Shown: positions 48,405 to 57,322 of the stretch, one piece after another
How the letters are laid out: each line of letters begins with the position of its first letter
How positions within the stretch are numbered: position 1 is the stretch's first letter
NCBI GenBank assembly: GCA_965228695.1
Contig: CBDDIB010000002.1
Location: 1 to 64,000 of the forward strand
Direction: 5' to 3'
DNA: 64,000 nt
Source of the DNA: JAJFJD01 sp965228695
GTDB taxonomy: Bacteria > Pseudomonadota > Alphaproteobacteria > UBA8366
Notes under the pieces: generated by a model
Database searches by the model: none
Told to the model about the DNA's origin: nothing
The model's input: the letters and a program-made list of their open reading frames with translations, nothing else
Translations under genes and position numbers: made by a program

Positions 48405-48983
48405 GTGCCGGATAGAGAAATAAACACGCATCACTCGCCGCTAAACACCTTGCCGGCCAAGCCACTGGTCTTGGTTGGCATGATGGGCGCGGGTAAGACA
48501 GCCATCGGCCGGCGCTTGGCGGAGCGGCTCGATTATCCATTCCTCGATGCCGACGACGAAATTGAAACCGCGGCCGGTTGCTCGATCAGCGATATCTTCG
48601 CGGTCCATGGCGAAGCCGCCTTTCGGGACGGCGAGCGACGGGTGATCCAACGTCTGCTCGACTGCGGCGCGGCGGTGCTGGCGGCCGGCGGCGGCGCATT
48701 CATGGACGACGACATTCGCCAGGCCATACGCGACAAGGGTATTTCGATTTGGCTTCGCGCCGACATCGAAACGCTTTGGCAGCGCGTGCGCCGGCGGGAC
48801 CATCGGCCGCTATTGGAAACGGAGAACCCTCGCGAAACCCTCGAGCGCCTGATACAAGACCGCTATCCGACGTATGCGAAAGCGGACATCACAGTGGATA
48901 GCGACGTTGGCCCCCTGTGCAAAACGGTGGACCGCGTGATGGACGCCATCGAGGAATTCTTGAAATCGGAAAACAAAGAATGA
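48405..48983 (+). CDS. aroK: Shikimate kinase
   Basis: Phosphorylates shikimate in chorismate synthesis. A 192-residue P-loop kinase with Walker A GMMGAGKT (residues 25-32), the DADDEIE shikimate-binding DxD region, GEAAFRDGE and GGGAF. A GTG at 48405 is the only sensible start. The last codons overlap aroB by 4 bp (ATGA), so the two shikimate-pathway genes are translationally coupled. Confidence 0.96.
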   Translation: MPDREINTHHSPLNTLPAKPLVLVGMMGAGKTAIGRRLAERLDYPFLDADDEIETAAGCSISDIFAVHGEAAFRDGERRVIQRLLDCGAAVLAAGGGAFMDDDIRQAIRDKGISIWLRADIETLWQRVRRRDHRPLLETENPRETLERLIQDRYPTYAKADITVDSDVGPLCKTVDRVMDAIEEFLKSENKE

Positions 48984-50095
48984 GCGCGCACGAAACCGTT
49001 ACGGTCGCCCTGGACGATCGAAGTTACGACATCATCGTCGGGCAGAACGTGCTCGCGCGCGCCGGTGAACTGATGGCGCCGGTCCTGCGCCAGCCCCGCG
49101 TGGTCGTGGTCACCGACGACACGGTGGCACCGCTGCATCTGGAAATGCTGCAGACCACGCTGAGCGCGGCGTCGATACGGCATGAAAGCATCGTCCTGCC
49201 GGCGGGCGAACAAACGAAGAAATTCGAGACGCTGCAACATCTGGTCGATCAGATTCTCGACCAAGGTATCGAGCGCGGCACGACCCTGGTCGCGCTAGGC
49301 GGCGGCGTGATCGGCGACATCACGGGATTCGCGGCCGCGGTCACCCTGCGGGGGCTGGATTTCGTGCAGATCCCGACGACGCTGCTTGCCCAGGTCGACA
49401 GCTCGGTGGGCGGCAAGACCGGCATCAACACGCGACAGGGCAAGAACCTGGTCGGCGCATTCCATCAACCGCGCCTCGTGCTTGCGGATACCAGCGTACT
49501 CGACACGCTCCCCCGCCGCGAACTCCTGGCGGGCTATGCCGAGATCGTCAAATACGGCCTGATCAACAATCCGGATTTCTTCGCGTGGCTGGAGGGCCAC
49601 GGCGCCGCCGTGCGCGATGGCGACCCCGGTGCGCGACGGCATGCCATCGTCGAAAGTTGCCACGCGAAGGCGGATATCGTGGCACAGGACGAACGGGAAG
49701 CCGGCCTCCGCGCGCTGTTGAATCTCGGACATACCTTTGGCCATGCGCTGGAAGCGGAAACCGGATTTTCGGACCGGCTGCTGCACGGCGAGGCGGTCGC
49801 GATCGGCATGGTGCTCGCGTTCGAGCTGTCCACCCAACTTGGTCTTTGCCCTGCCGAGGATACCGATGAGATGCGCCGCCATTTGGCATCGATCGGACTG
49901 CCGACCACGCCGGGGCAAGCGCTCGGCAATGCGTGGAACAACGACAACCTGTTGGCGCATATGGCGAAGGACAAGAAGGTCGCCGACGGCAAGATGACCT
50001 TCATATTGGCTCGCGGCATCGGCAAATCATTCCTCAGCCAAGATATTTCGCGGGGCGATTTGATGACCCTGCTCGAAGGAGCAATGACCTCATGA
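48980..50095 (+). CDS. aroB: 3-dehydroquinate synthase
   Basis: Second step of the shikimate pathway, NAD- and metal-dependent. The 371 residues show ALGGGVIGDITGFAA, PTTLLAQVDSSVGGKTGIN, the zinc-site region AEIVKYGLI and LNLGHTFGHALE with its histidines, then LLHGEAVAIGM. The ATG at 48980 overlaps the aroK stop; the earlier ATG of the frame (48917) lies within aroK. It overlaps the CorC-family gene by 4 bp, making a three-gene coupled operon. Confidence 0.97.
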   Translation: MSAHETVTVALDDRSYDIIVGQNVLARAGELMAPVLRQPRVVVVTDDTVAPLHLEMLQTTLSAASIRHESIVLPAGEQTKKFETLQHLVDQILDQGIERGTTLVALGGGVIGDITGFAAAVTLRGLDFVQIPTTLLAQVDSSVGGKTGINTRQGKNLVGAFHQPRLVLADTSVLDTLPRRELLAGYAEIVKYGLINNPDFFAWLEGHGAAVRDGDPGARRHAIVESCHAKADIVAQDEREAGLRALLNLGHTFGHALEAETGFSDRLLHGEAVAIGMVLAFELSTQLGLCPAEDTDEMRRHLASIGLPTTPGQALGNAWNNDNLLAHMAKDKKVADGKMTFILARGIGKSFLSQDISRGDLMTLLEGAMTS

Positions 50096-51384
50096 CCACC
50101 GAGTGGCTGCTGACCGGCGGCTCGATCCTCGTACTGCTTGTTATGTCGGCTTTCTTCTCCGGATCCGAGACGGCAATGACGGCGTCGTCCGAACCGCGCA
50201 TGCATGAACTCGCGCGGCAAGGAAGCCGCCGCGCGAAAATCGTCATTGCGATGCACGAAAAGAAACAACGGCTCATCGGCGCGATCCTCTTCGGCAACAA
50301 CCTCGTCAACATTTTTGCGTCCGCGTTGGCGACCAGCCTGTTGCTCAGTGTCTTTGGCGAGGCCGGCATCGTCTACGCGACGCTCGGCATGACCCTGCTC
50401 GTCCTGATCTTCGCCGAAGTGCTGCCGAAGAGTTACGCGCTCGGCCATGCCGACAAGATGGCGCTTCGGGTCGCACCGGTCATGGAGCCGATCGTCGCCG
50501 TCCTGGCGCCTATTACCGGGACGATCAACAAGATCGTCGAGCTGACATTGTCGATCTTCGGGGCCAGTCCCCACAGCGATGCGGTGCACATGCAGCGCGA
50601 AGAGGAATTGCGCGGCGCGATCGCGCTGCATGAAAGCACCGAGCCCGGCAGCCGTCATGAACGGCAGATGCTGCACAGCATTCTCGATCTCGATGACGTC
50701 GAGGTCGAAGAGGTGATGACCCACCGCCGGAATGTGGAAATGCTCGATTGCACCGACTCAAGCGATGCAATCTTGGATCATGTCTTGCGCAGCCGGTTCA
50801 CCCGCTTTCCGCTCTACGACAGCGACCCGGACAATATCGTCGGGATCATTCACGCCAAGGCGCTCCTGCGGGAAATCCGCGATCCGGACCGCGGCATTGC
50901 CGACGCGGACATCCGGTCCCTCGCCGCGGACCCCTGGTTCGTTCCCGAAACCACCAGCCTGCTGGATCAGCTGCTCGCCTTCCGCGAACGCCGCGAACAT
51001 TTCGCGGTGGTTGTCGACGAATACGGATCGCTCATGGGCGTCGTCACGCTGGAGGACATCCTCGAAGAAATCGTCGGGAATATCGACGACGAACACGACA
51101 TCGCCGTCGCGGGCGTGCGGCCGCAAGCGGATGGGAGTTACATCGTCAACGGAACGGTCACGATCCGCGATCTGAATCGCGAATTCGACTGGCATTTGCC
51201 GGACGACGAGGCGACGACGATCGCCGGTCTCGTCCTCCACGAGGCGCGGACCATCCCGGAGCCGGGCCAGGTCTTTATGTTCCACGACTTCCGCTTCGAA
51301 ATCTTGCGGCGTCAGCGAAACCAGATTTCGCTCATGCGGCTGCGGCCGCCCAGCCCGCAAGACCAGCAAGACTCGGACGCTTGA
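50092..51384 (+). CDS. HlyC/CorC (CNNM) family membrane transporter
   Basis: A 430-residue protein with the CNNM/DUF21 transmembrane domain (about four spans, residues 1-175, including FFSGSETAM and GNNLVNIFASA), a pair of CBS domains (about 200-330, FTRFPLYDSDPDNIVGIIH and VDEYGSLMGVVTLEDILEE), and a C-terminal CorC_HlyC domain. Homologues transport or regulate Mg2+/Co2+. The ATG at 50092 overlaps aroB's stop (ATGA). The link with aroKB is a conserved alphaproteobacterial arrangement without a known functional reason. Confidence 0.93.
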   Translation: MTTEWLLTGGSILVLLVMSAFFSGSETAMTASSEPRMHELARQGSRRAKIVIAMHEKKQRLIGAILFGNNLVNIFASALATSLLLSVFGEAGIVYATLGMTLLVLIFAEVLPKSYALGHADKMALRVAPVMEPIVAVLAPITGTINKIVELTLSIFGASPHSDAVHMQREEELRGAIALHESTEPGSRHERQMLHSILDLDDVEVEEVMTHRRNVEMLDCTDSSDAILDHVLRSRFTRFPLYDSDPDNIVGIIHAKALLREIRDPDRGIADADIRSLAADPWFVPETTSLLDQLLAFRERREHFAVVVDEYGSLMGVVTLEDILEEIVGNIDDEHDIAVAGVRPQADGSYIVNGTVTIRDLNREFDWHLPDDEATTIAGLVLHEARTIPEPGQVFMFHDFRFEILRRQRNQISLMRLRPPSPQDQQDSDA

Positions 51385-51467
51385 CCGTCGCGTCGATTCC
51401 CCTATTTATTGCACCGCAGCAATTGTAGTTTTCACCGATCAATCGAATCTTGCAGAAACGAGGCCTT

Positions 51468-52055
51468 ATGCCCCTGTCACCTCCCGTGCCCCGCGAATTG
51501 AGCCATACGCGCGCCGTGCAGTGCCAGGGATTCCGGCGAACGGACGGGCTCTGGGATATCGAGGGGCATCTGGTCGACACCAAGGCCTACGACTTCCAGA
51601 CCGAGCACTCGCCGACGCTGCCGGCCGGCGAGCCGGTTCACGACATGTGGATTCGCATGACGGTCGACGACGACCTGTTGATCTATGGCTGCGAGGCCTC
51701 GATGGCGGCGAACCCGTATCCGATCTGCGCGGACGTGACGCCGAACTTCGAGGCCTTGAAGGGCATTCGGATCGGCAAGGGCTGGATGAAGGAGGTCAAC
51801 CGACGGGTCGGCGGCACGCACGGCTGTACCCACCTGCGCGAACTGCTGCGGCCGATGGCGACCACCGCTTTTCAGACGATCTATACCGCCAAAATGAACG
51901 AGGCGCGGGCCGCCGGCCTGGCCCGTCCGACACCGACCGAGAATCCGCCGCGGCACCTCAATTCCTGCCATGCGTATAGCGAGGACAGCGACGTGGTGAA
52001 GGTCGCCTTTCCGGAATTCTACAAGCCGCCGCAACCGCAACGCCGGTCCGGCTAG
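51468..52055 (+). CDS. DUF2889 family protein
   Basis: A 195-residue protein beginning MPLSPPVPRELSHTRAVQ, with the DUF2889 signature: GFRRTDGLWDIEGHLVDTK, MWIRMTVDDDLLI, GGTHGCTHLRELL and FNxxHAYS-like NSCHAYS. Conserved His and Cys residues in THGCTHL and SCHAY hint at a metal or catalytic site, but function is unknown. The ATG at 51468 (AGG upstream) is preferred to a TTG at 51450. It converges on the BolA-like gene, whose stop overlaps by 4 bp. Confidence 0.88.
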   Translation: MPLSPPVPRELSHTRAVQCQGFRRTDGLWDIEGHLVDTKAYDFQTEHSPTLPAGEPVHDMWIRMTVDDDLLIYGCEASMAANPYPICADVTPNFEALKGIRIGKGWMKEVNRRVGGTHGCTHLRELLRPMATTAFQTIYTAKMNEARAAGLARPTPTENPPRHLNSCHAYSEDSDVVKVAFPEFYKPPQPQRRSG

Positions 52056-52327
52056 GCGGCGTCGTCCGAGGGGCTCAGCGTCCGCAGTGCCAACGCGTGG
52101 ACCGGGCCGGCAAGTTCATCCTGCAAAATGCCGTATACCATGCGCTGGCGCTCGACCCGCGAAACCCCTTCGAAAGCGGCGGAGACGATCTCGACGGAAA
52201 AATGGGTTTCCCCTTCCGGCCGCGCGCCCACGTGGCCCGCGTGCTTGTGGGAATCATCGACGACGTCCAGCCGGATCGGCGCCAGTTCTTCGGTCAATTT
52301 CTCCCGAATTCTGCTCGCAACCGTCAT
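52052..52327 (-). CDS. BolA family protein
   Basis: A 91-residue BolA-fold protein, partner of monothiol glutaredoxins in iron-sulfur handling. Typical elements are IREKLTEELAPIRLDVVDDSHKHAGH (quoted in part: VVDDSHKHAGH), THFSVEIVSAAFEG and RQRMVYGILQDEL. The ATG at 52327 is the family start; the frame's upstream part (to 52405) is not BolA-like. It is divergent from the J-domain gene preceding cobS, a conserved layout in alphaproteobacteria. Confidence 0.93.
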   Translation of the reverse strand: MTVASRIREKLTEELAPIRLDVVDDSHKHAGHVGARPEGETHFSVEIVSAAFEGVSRVERQRMVYGILQDELAGPVHALALRTLSPSDDAA

Positions 52328-52433
52328 ATGCCCGCCCTTCCGAATTCCCACCGGCGCACACTGCGCCTTGGGGTAATTCCTATCGACAACGGGATAACTT
52401 GTCACCCGGATTTCCAGTGTTCATAGTTGCCGG

Positions 52434-53000
52434 ATGCGCCGGATCGAGACCATACCCTTGAGCGAACAACGGCACGCGACGCGCCGTTGCGACGCGCCCG
52501 GCTGCCATGCGGACGGCGAACACCGCGCGCCCCGGTCAAAGGACCGTCTCGGCGAGTTCTATTGGTTCTGCCTGGACCATGTGCGGGACTATAATCGGCA
52601 GTGGAATTTCTGCGCCAATATGAACGAACGGGAGATCGAGGCCACAATCCGGGAGGATACGGTCTGGCGCCGCCCGACTTGGCCGATGGGCGGCGGTGAG
52701 TCCGCGGCACTGCATGCCTTCGAGTCCGGCCGGATCGAAGACGGTTTCGGGATCGGCGATGAGTTGCGCGGCCGAGCGAACCGGCAGAAAAAGCCCAAAT
52801 CGACGAATACCCCCGAACAGCGGGCCTTACGGAAGCTGGATTTGGTGCCACCGGTAAACTTGACCCAGCTTAAGACGCGATATAAGGAACTGGTCAAACA
52901 GCTTCATCCAGACGCCAATGGCGGCGACCGATCCGCGGAAGACCGGCTGAAGGACATCAACGAAGCCTATACGACGTTAAAGCGCTTTCTGACCGCGTGA
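52434..53000 (+). CDS. J-domain (DnaJ-like) protein
   Basis: A 188-residue protein with a C-terminal J domain (about 130-188) containing the HPD tripeptide (KQLHPDANGGDRS). The N-terminal part has a Cys/His cluster (RRCDAPGCHADGEHRAP and WFCLDHVRDYNRQWNFC) that may bind zinc. It should stimulate an Hsp70 ATPase. Its constant position before cobS suggests a role in cobaltochelatase assembly, which is inference. It ends 63 bp before cobS. Confidence 0.92.
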   Translation: MRRIETIPLSEQRHATRRCDAPGCHADGEHRAPRSKDRLGEFYWFCLDHVRDYNRQWNFCANMNEREIEATIREDTVWRRPTWPMGGGESAALHAFESGRIEDGFGIGDELRGRANRQKKPKSTNTPEQRALRKLDLVPPVNLTQLKTRYKELVKQLHPDANGGDRSAEDRLKDINEAYTTLKRFLTA

Positions 53001-53063
53001 CGAAGCATCCCGGTCGTGCCCGCTCTGGCCGACCGTCCCGATAATTCGACTGGAAATTGAGGC

Positions 53064-54068
53064 ATGGCGACAGCAGACACCCACGAGCGCAGCAAGGCCC
53101 ACGAGCTAGACGCGCCGGATATTGAAGTTTCGGTCCAACAGACATTCGGCATCGACGTCGACATGAAGGTGCCGGGGTTCTCGAAACCTTCGGAATACGT
53201 GCCGGATATCGACAACGCCTATGTGTTCGATCATGACACCACGCTGGCCATCCTCGCCGGCTTCGCGCATAACCGGCGCGTAATGATCCAGGGCTATCAC
53301 GGCACCGGCAAGTCCACCCATGTGGAACAGGTCGCTGCCCGCCTGAACTGGCCCTGCATCCGCGTGAACCTGGACAGCCACATCAGCCGGATCGACCTGA
53401 TCGGCAAGGACGCCATCGTCATCCGAGACGGTAAGCAGATCACCGAATTCCGCGAAGGTATCCTGCCGTGGGCGCTGCAGAACCCGTGCGCGCTGTGCTT
53501 CGACGAATACGACGCCGGACGGCCGGACGTGATGTTCGTCATTCAGCGCATTCTCGAGGTCGACGGCAAGCTGACCCTGTTGGATCAGAGCCGGGTGGTG
53601 CGGCCGCACAACTATTTCCGCCTCTTCTCGACCGCGAACACGGTCGGCCTCGGCGATACGACCGGCCTGTACCACGGCACGCAGCAAATCAACCAGGGTC
53701 AGATGGACCGCTGGAACATCGTGACCACGTTGAATTACCTGCCGCACGACGAGGAAGTGAACATCATCCTGTCGAAGACGCCGACCTACGACAACGACGA
53801 GGGCCGCGAAACCATCGGCGCCATGGTCGCCTGCGCCGATCTGTCCCGGTCCGGCTTCATCAACGGCGATATCTCCACGGTCATGTCGCCACGGACGGTC
53901 ATCACATGGGCCGAAAACTCGGAAATCTTCAACGATGTCGGGCTGGCTTTCCGGATGACCTTCCTGAACAAGTGCGACGAGACGGAACGGGCCATCGTCG
54001 CCGAATACTACCAACGCTGTTTCGGCACGGAGCTGCCGGAAACGGGTATCGCCGCCACGATATCCTAA
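53064..54068 (+). CDS. cobS: Aerobic cobaltochelatase subunit CobS
   Basis: AAA+ ATPase subunit which, with CobT and CobN, inserts cobalt into hydrogenobyrinate a,c-diamide. The 334 residues contain Walker A GYHGTGKST, Walker B CFDEYDAG and sensor region FRLFSTANT. It is highly conserved at full length. It is followed 30 bp later by cobT. The large subunit cobN is not in the window. Confidence 0.97.
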   Translation: MATADTHERSKAHELDAPDIEVSVQQTFGIDVDMKVPGFSKPSEYVPDIDNAYVFDHDTTLAILAGFAHNRRVMIQGYHGTGKSTHVEQVAARLNWPCIRVNLDSHISRIDLIGKDAIVIRDGKQITEFREGILPWALQNPCALCFDEYDAGRPDVMFVIQRILEVDGKLTLLDQSRVVRPHNYFRLFSTANTVGLGDTTGLYHGTQQINQGQMDRWNIVTTLNYLPHDEEVNIILSKTPTYDNDEGRETIGAMVACADLSRSGFINGDISTVMSPRTVITWAENSEIFNDVGLAFRMTFLNKCDETERAIVAEYYQRCFGTELPETGIAATIS

Positions 54069-54098
54069 GCGTCATGCCAAGCGTCCGGGGACCCCGCG

Positions 54099-55976
54099 AT
54101 GAGCGATAACGAATCGCCGCTGGAAAGGTTCAAGCAGGCAACCACGGCAACCGCGCGCGCGATCGCCAAGCGCGACGATGTGGAAGTCAGCTTTTCCAAC
54201 GAACCGCCTGGATTGAGCGGCGTGCGCGTTCGCGTGCCGATCCCGGGACGCGACCTGCCGCTCGAGGATGTCGCGCAAGTGCGCGGCGAGTCCGACTCCC
54301 AATCGCTGAAGCTGCGGCATCACAATGCCCAGGTCCACGCCCAGAACATGCCCGGCGGCGATGTCGCCCCGGCGCTGTACGAGGCGCTTGAACAGGCGCG
54401 CTGCGAAGCGCTCGGCGCCCGGCGGATGGTCGGCGTCAGCGAGAATCTCGCATCCGCCCTGGAGGAACGCTACCGGCGTCAGGGGCTGCACCGGGTCACC
54501 GACAAGACCGAAGCCACCATGCCGGAGGCGGTTCGCCTGATGGCGCGCGAACACCTGACCGGCGCGCCGCCCCCGCCCGCCGCGCGGAAGATGTGCGAAC
54601 TGTGGGAACCGGAGTTGAAGGAAAAGATCGGACGCGCGCTCGACTCGTTGGAGAAATGCATCGAGGATCAGGCGGCCTACGGCAACGCCGTGCGGGACCT
54701 GATCAGCGATCTGAACATCGATCTCGGCGACGATTCGTCCGCGGATTCGAGCGATCAGGACGGCGAGGACGATTCCGACGACACGGACGCCCAGACCGAA
54801 GGCGAGCAGGACGGCGAAGGCTCGGCCGATGCCTCGTCCGACGCCATGGCGGACGCCACCGACGCGATTCCCGGCGACGACGAGATGGGCGACATGATGC
54901 CCGAGGATCAGGATGGCGACATGATGCCGTCGCCCGGCAGCGAGGAACCGGGCGAGCCGGGCACGCCCTGGCGGCCGCAGAACGACTTGTCGAACCTGCC
55001 GAAAGAACCGTTCTACCAGGCCTATGTCGAGAGCTTCGACGAAGTCGTCCCCGCCGAGCTGTTGTGCGACCCGGAGGAATTGGCCCGGCTGCGCCAACTA
55101 CTCGACCAGCAGCTCGTCAATCTGCAAGGTATGATCGGCAAGCTGGCCAATCGGCTGCAGCGCCGCCTGATGGCGAAGCAGATGCGATCATGGGAATTCG
55201 ATCTCGAAGAGGGCCTGCTGGATACCAGCCGCCTGGACCGGATCGTCATCAACCCGCTGCATCCGCTGTCGTTCAAGATCGAACACGACATGGAATTCCG
55301 CGATACGGTGGTGACGTTGCTGATCGACAATTCCGGATCGATGCGCGGCCGGCCGATCACGATCGCGGCGATGAGCGCGGATATCCTCGCCCGCACCCTG
55401 GAGCGGTGCGGCGTGAAGGTCGAAATCCTCGGTTTCACGACGCGCGCCTGGAAGGGCGGACAGGCCCGGGAACAGTGGATCGCCGACGGCAAGCCCTCCA
55501 ACCCGGGCCGGCTGAACGACCTTCGGCACATCGTCTACAAGGGCGCCGATTCGCCGTGGCGGCGCGCCCGCAAGAATCTGGGCCTGATGCTGCGCGAGGG
55601 CCTGCTGAAGGAAAACATCGACGGCGAGGCCCTGCTTTGGGCGCATGACCGTCTGCTGGGACGGGCCGAGCAGCGCCGCATCCTCATGGTGATTTCCGAC
55701 GGCGCGCCGGTCGACGATTCGACCCTGTCGGTCAATCCGGGAAACTACCTGGAACGGCACCTGCGGGACGTCATCGATTTCATCGAGACGCGCTCGGAAG
55801 TCGAACTCGTCGCCATCGGTATCGGCCATGACGTGACGCGTTACTACCGGCGGGCGGTGACGATCGTCGATGTGGATCAGTTGGGCGGCACGATGATGGA
55901 CCAGCTCGCCGACCTGTTCGACGAACAGGGCCCGCGCGAGCGACAGGGCGCAACGGGCCGCCGCCGCTCCGCCTAG
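54099..55976 (+). CDS. cobT: Aerobic cobaltochelatase subunit CobT
   Basis: A 625-residue partner of CobS. It has an N-terminal CobT domain, a highly acidic low-complexity linker (about 205-290, Asp/Ser/Glu-rich), then a C-terminal von Willebrand A domain with the MIDAS motif DNSGSM (near residue 410) and the second metal-site region VISDGAPVDDST. The CobS/CobT pair resembles the BchI/BchD pair of magnesium chelatase. The acidic linker length is variable in the family. The stop codon overlaps the convergent DUF2937 gene by 4 bp. Confidence 0.96.
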   Translation: MSDNESPLERFKQATTATARAIAKRDDVEVSFSNEPPGLSGVRVRVPIPGRDLPLEDVAQVRGESDSQSLKLRHHNAQVHAQNMPGGDVAPALYEALEQARCEALGARRMVGVSENLASALEERYRRQGLHRVTDKTEATMPEAVRLMAREHLTGAPPPPAARKMCELWEPELKEKIGRALDSLEKCIEDQAAYGNAVRDLISDLNIDLGDDSSADSSDQDGEDDSDDTDAQTEGEQDGEGSADASSDAMADATDAIPGDDEMGDMMPEDQDGDMMPSPGSEEPGEPGTPWRPQNDLSNLPKEPFYQAYVESFDEVVPAELLCDPEELARLRQLLDQQLVNLQGMIGKLANRLQRRLMAKQMRSWEFDLEEGLLDTSRLDRIVINPLHPLSFKIEHDMEFRDTVVTLLIDNSGSMRGRPITIAAMSADILARTLERCGVKVEILGFTTRAWKGGQAREQWIADGKPSNPGRLNDLRHIVYKGADSPWRRARKNLGLMLREGLLKENIDGEALLWAHDRLLGRAEQRRILMVISDGAPVDDSTLSVNPGNYLERHLRDVIDFIETRSEVELVAIGIGHDVTRYYRRAVTIVDVDQLGGTMMDQLADLFDEQGPRERQGATGRRRSA

Positions 55977-56467
55977 TTCTGCCGGCGCGACGCCTGACGC
56001 CGCCGCCATCCGAACAACACCGAATAAATCACCCCGCCGGCGCCGAATCCGGCTCCGCTGTAGACCGCCGATTCCGCGGTCAGCGGAGTCGCCGGCTTGT
56101 AGTCCCGCGCGGTCGCTCTCGCGATATCCATGTCCACATGTTCGGCAAAGGCCCGGGCGCGCCAGAATTGCGAGGTATCCGACAACGCCGCATAGGCCGT
56201 CGCCAATGTCGCCCGCCGCTGCACCAAGGACGCCAAGGCGCGCCCTTCCTGCCGCACATCGCGGTCTTGGCTGACGAGAAACTGTTCCAGATAGGCGTTC
56301 AAGGACTTGCCGCTGGCCGCCGCCCGCGTTTCCAGCGCCGCGACTTGCGTCCGCACTTCGTCGAGCCGCCCGCCGAGCCGCTGCGTGTATTGCTGAAAAA
56401 ACTCCGGGAATTGCGACAGCAACGCCGCACCGGCGAGACCGAAAAGCAGGAAGACGGCTTTTCGCAT
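55973..56467 (-). CDS. DUF2937 family membrane protein
   Basis: A 164-residue protein with hydrophobic segments at about 3-20 and 135-153, the intervening part being helical with the conserved FFQQYTQRLGGRLDEV pattern of DUF2937. Both ends in the membrane with a periplasmic or cytoplasmic helical hairpin is a reasonable picture. Function unknown. It lies 14 bp after upp in the same direction. Confidence 0.78.
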   Translation of the reverse strand: MRKAVFLLFGLAGAALLSQFPEFFQQYTQRLGGRLDEVRTQVAALETRAAASGKSLNAYLEQFLVSQDRDVRQEGRALASLVQRRATLATAYAALSDTSQFWRARAFAEHVDMDIARATARDYKPATPLTAESAVYSGAGFGAGGVIYSVLFGWRRRQASRRQN

Positions 56468-56481
56468 TCGCCCTTCCCCGG

Positions 56482-57132
56482 CTATTTCGTGCCGAACAGC
56501 CGGTCGCCCGCATCACCAAGGCCGGGCACGATATAGGCCTTGTCGTTCAGCTTCTCATCCAACGCGGCGGTGTAAATGTGCACCGTGGGGTGTCTTTCCT
56601 GGAAGGTCCGCACCCCCTCCGGCGCCGCGACAAGCGCCATGAAGCGGATATTCTGGTCGGCATAGCCATGTTCGTTCAGCACGTCGATCGCGCGCACCGC
56701 CGAATTACCGGTCGCAAGCATCGGGTCGACGAGGATACAGAGCCGGCCCGCCGAGGTCGGCAGTTTAACGTAATAATCGACGGGTTCGTGAGACTTGGGG
56801 TCCCGGTACAGCCCTATATGCCCTTCGCGGGCGTTGGGCAGCAATTCGTGCAATCCCTCGGCCATTCCCAAGCCGGCCCGCAGGATCGACACAATCGCCG
56901 GTTTCCGCCCCGATAAGACGGGCGCCTGCATTTCCGCAACGGGCGTGGTGACATTTTCCATGGTCAGCGGCAGCGGACGGGTCAGTTCGTAGCCCATCAA
57001 AAGCGCGATCTCGCGCAAAAGCTGACGGAACAGTCCGGTCGGCGTATCGCTGCGCCGCATCAGCGTCAGTTTGTGCTGAATCAACGGATGATCGAGCACG
57101 AAGAGATTCTCGAAATTCGGAATTTTTCGCAT
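56482..57132 (-). CDS. upp: Uracil phosphoribosyltransferase
   Basis: Salvages uracil to UMP with PRPP. A 216-residue enzyme with the PRPP-binding loop ILVDPMLATGNSAVRAID, the RAGLGM region and the C-terminal uracil-binding PGLGDAGDRLFGTK. Complete and of normal length. It probably forms an operon with the DUF2937 gene downstream. Confidence 0.97.
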   Translation of the reverse strand: MRKIPNFENLFVLDHPLIQHKLTLMRRSDTPTGLFRQLLREIALLMGYELTRPLPLTMENVTTPVAEMQAPVLSGRKPAIVSILRAGLGMAEGLHELLPNAREGHIGLYRDPKSHEPVDYYVKLPTSAGRLCILVDPMLATGNSAVRAIDVLNEHGYADQNIRFMALVAAPEGVRTFQERHPTVHIYTAALDEKLNDKAYIVPGLGDAGDRLFGTK

Positions 57133-57322
57133 TAGGTCCCCAAATACCCCGGCTGCATTCGGCCGCGATCATACCGGCGCGCCGGAAGCATTCCAAGCGG
57201 AGGCAACACCGGATAGGAATCTGCGGAAATACGCAATTTGCGATTCGACTCTGCCGCGAAAGAACCGTTACATAGCCAGAATTACGGCTGAACACGCCGT
57301 AGCGATTGGCATAGGCTCAAGA

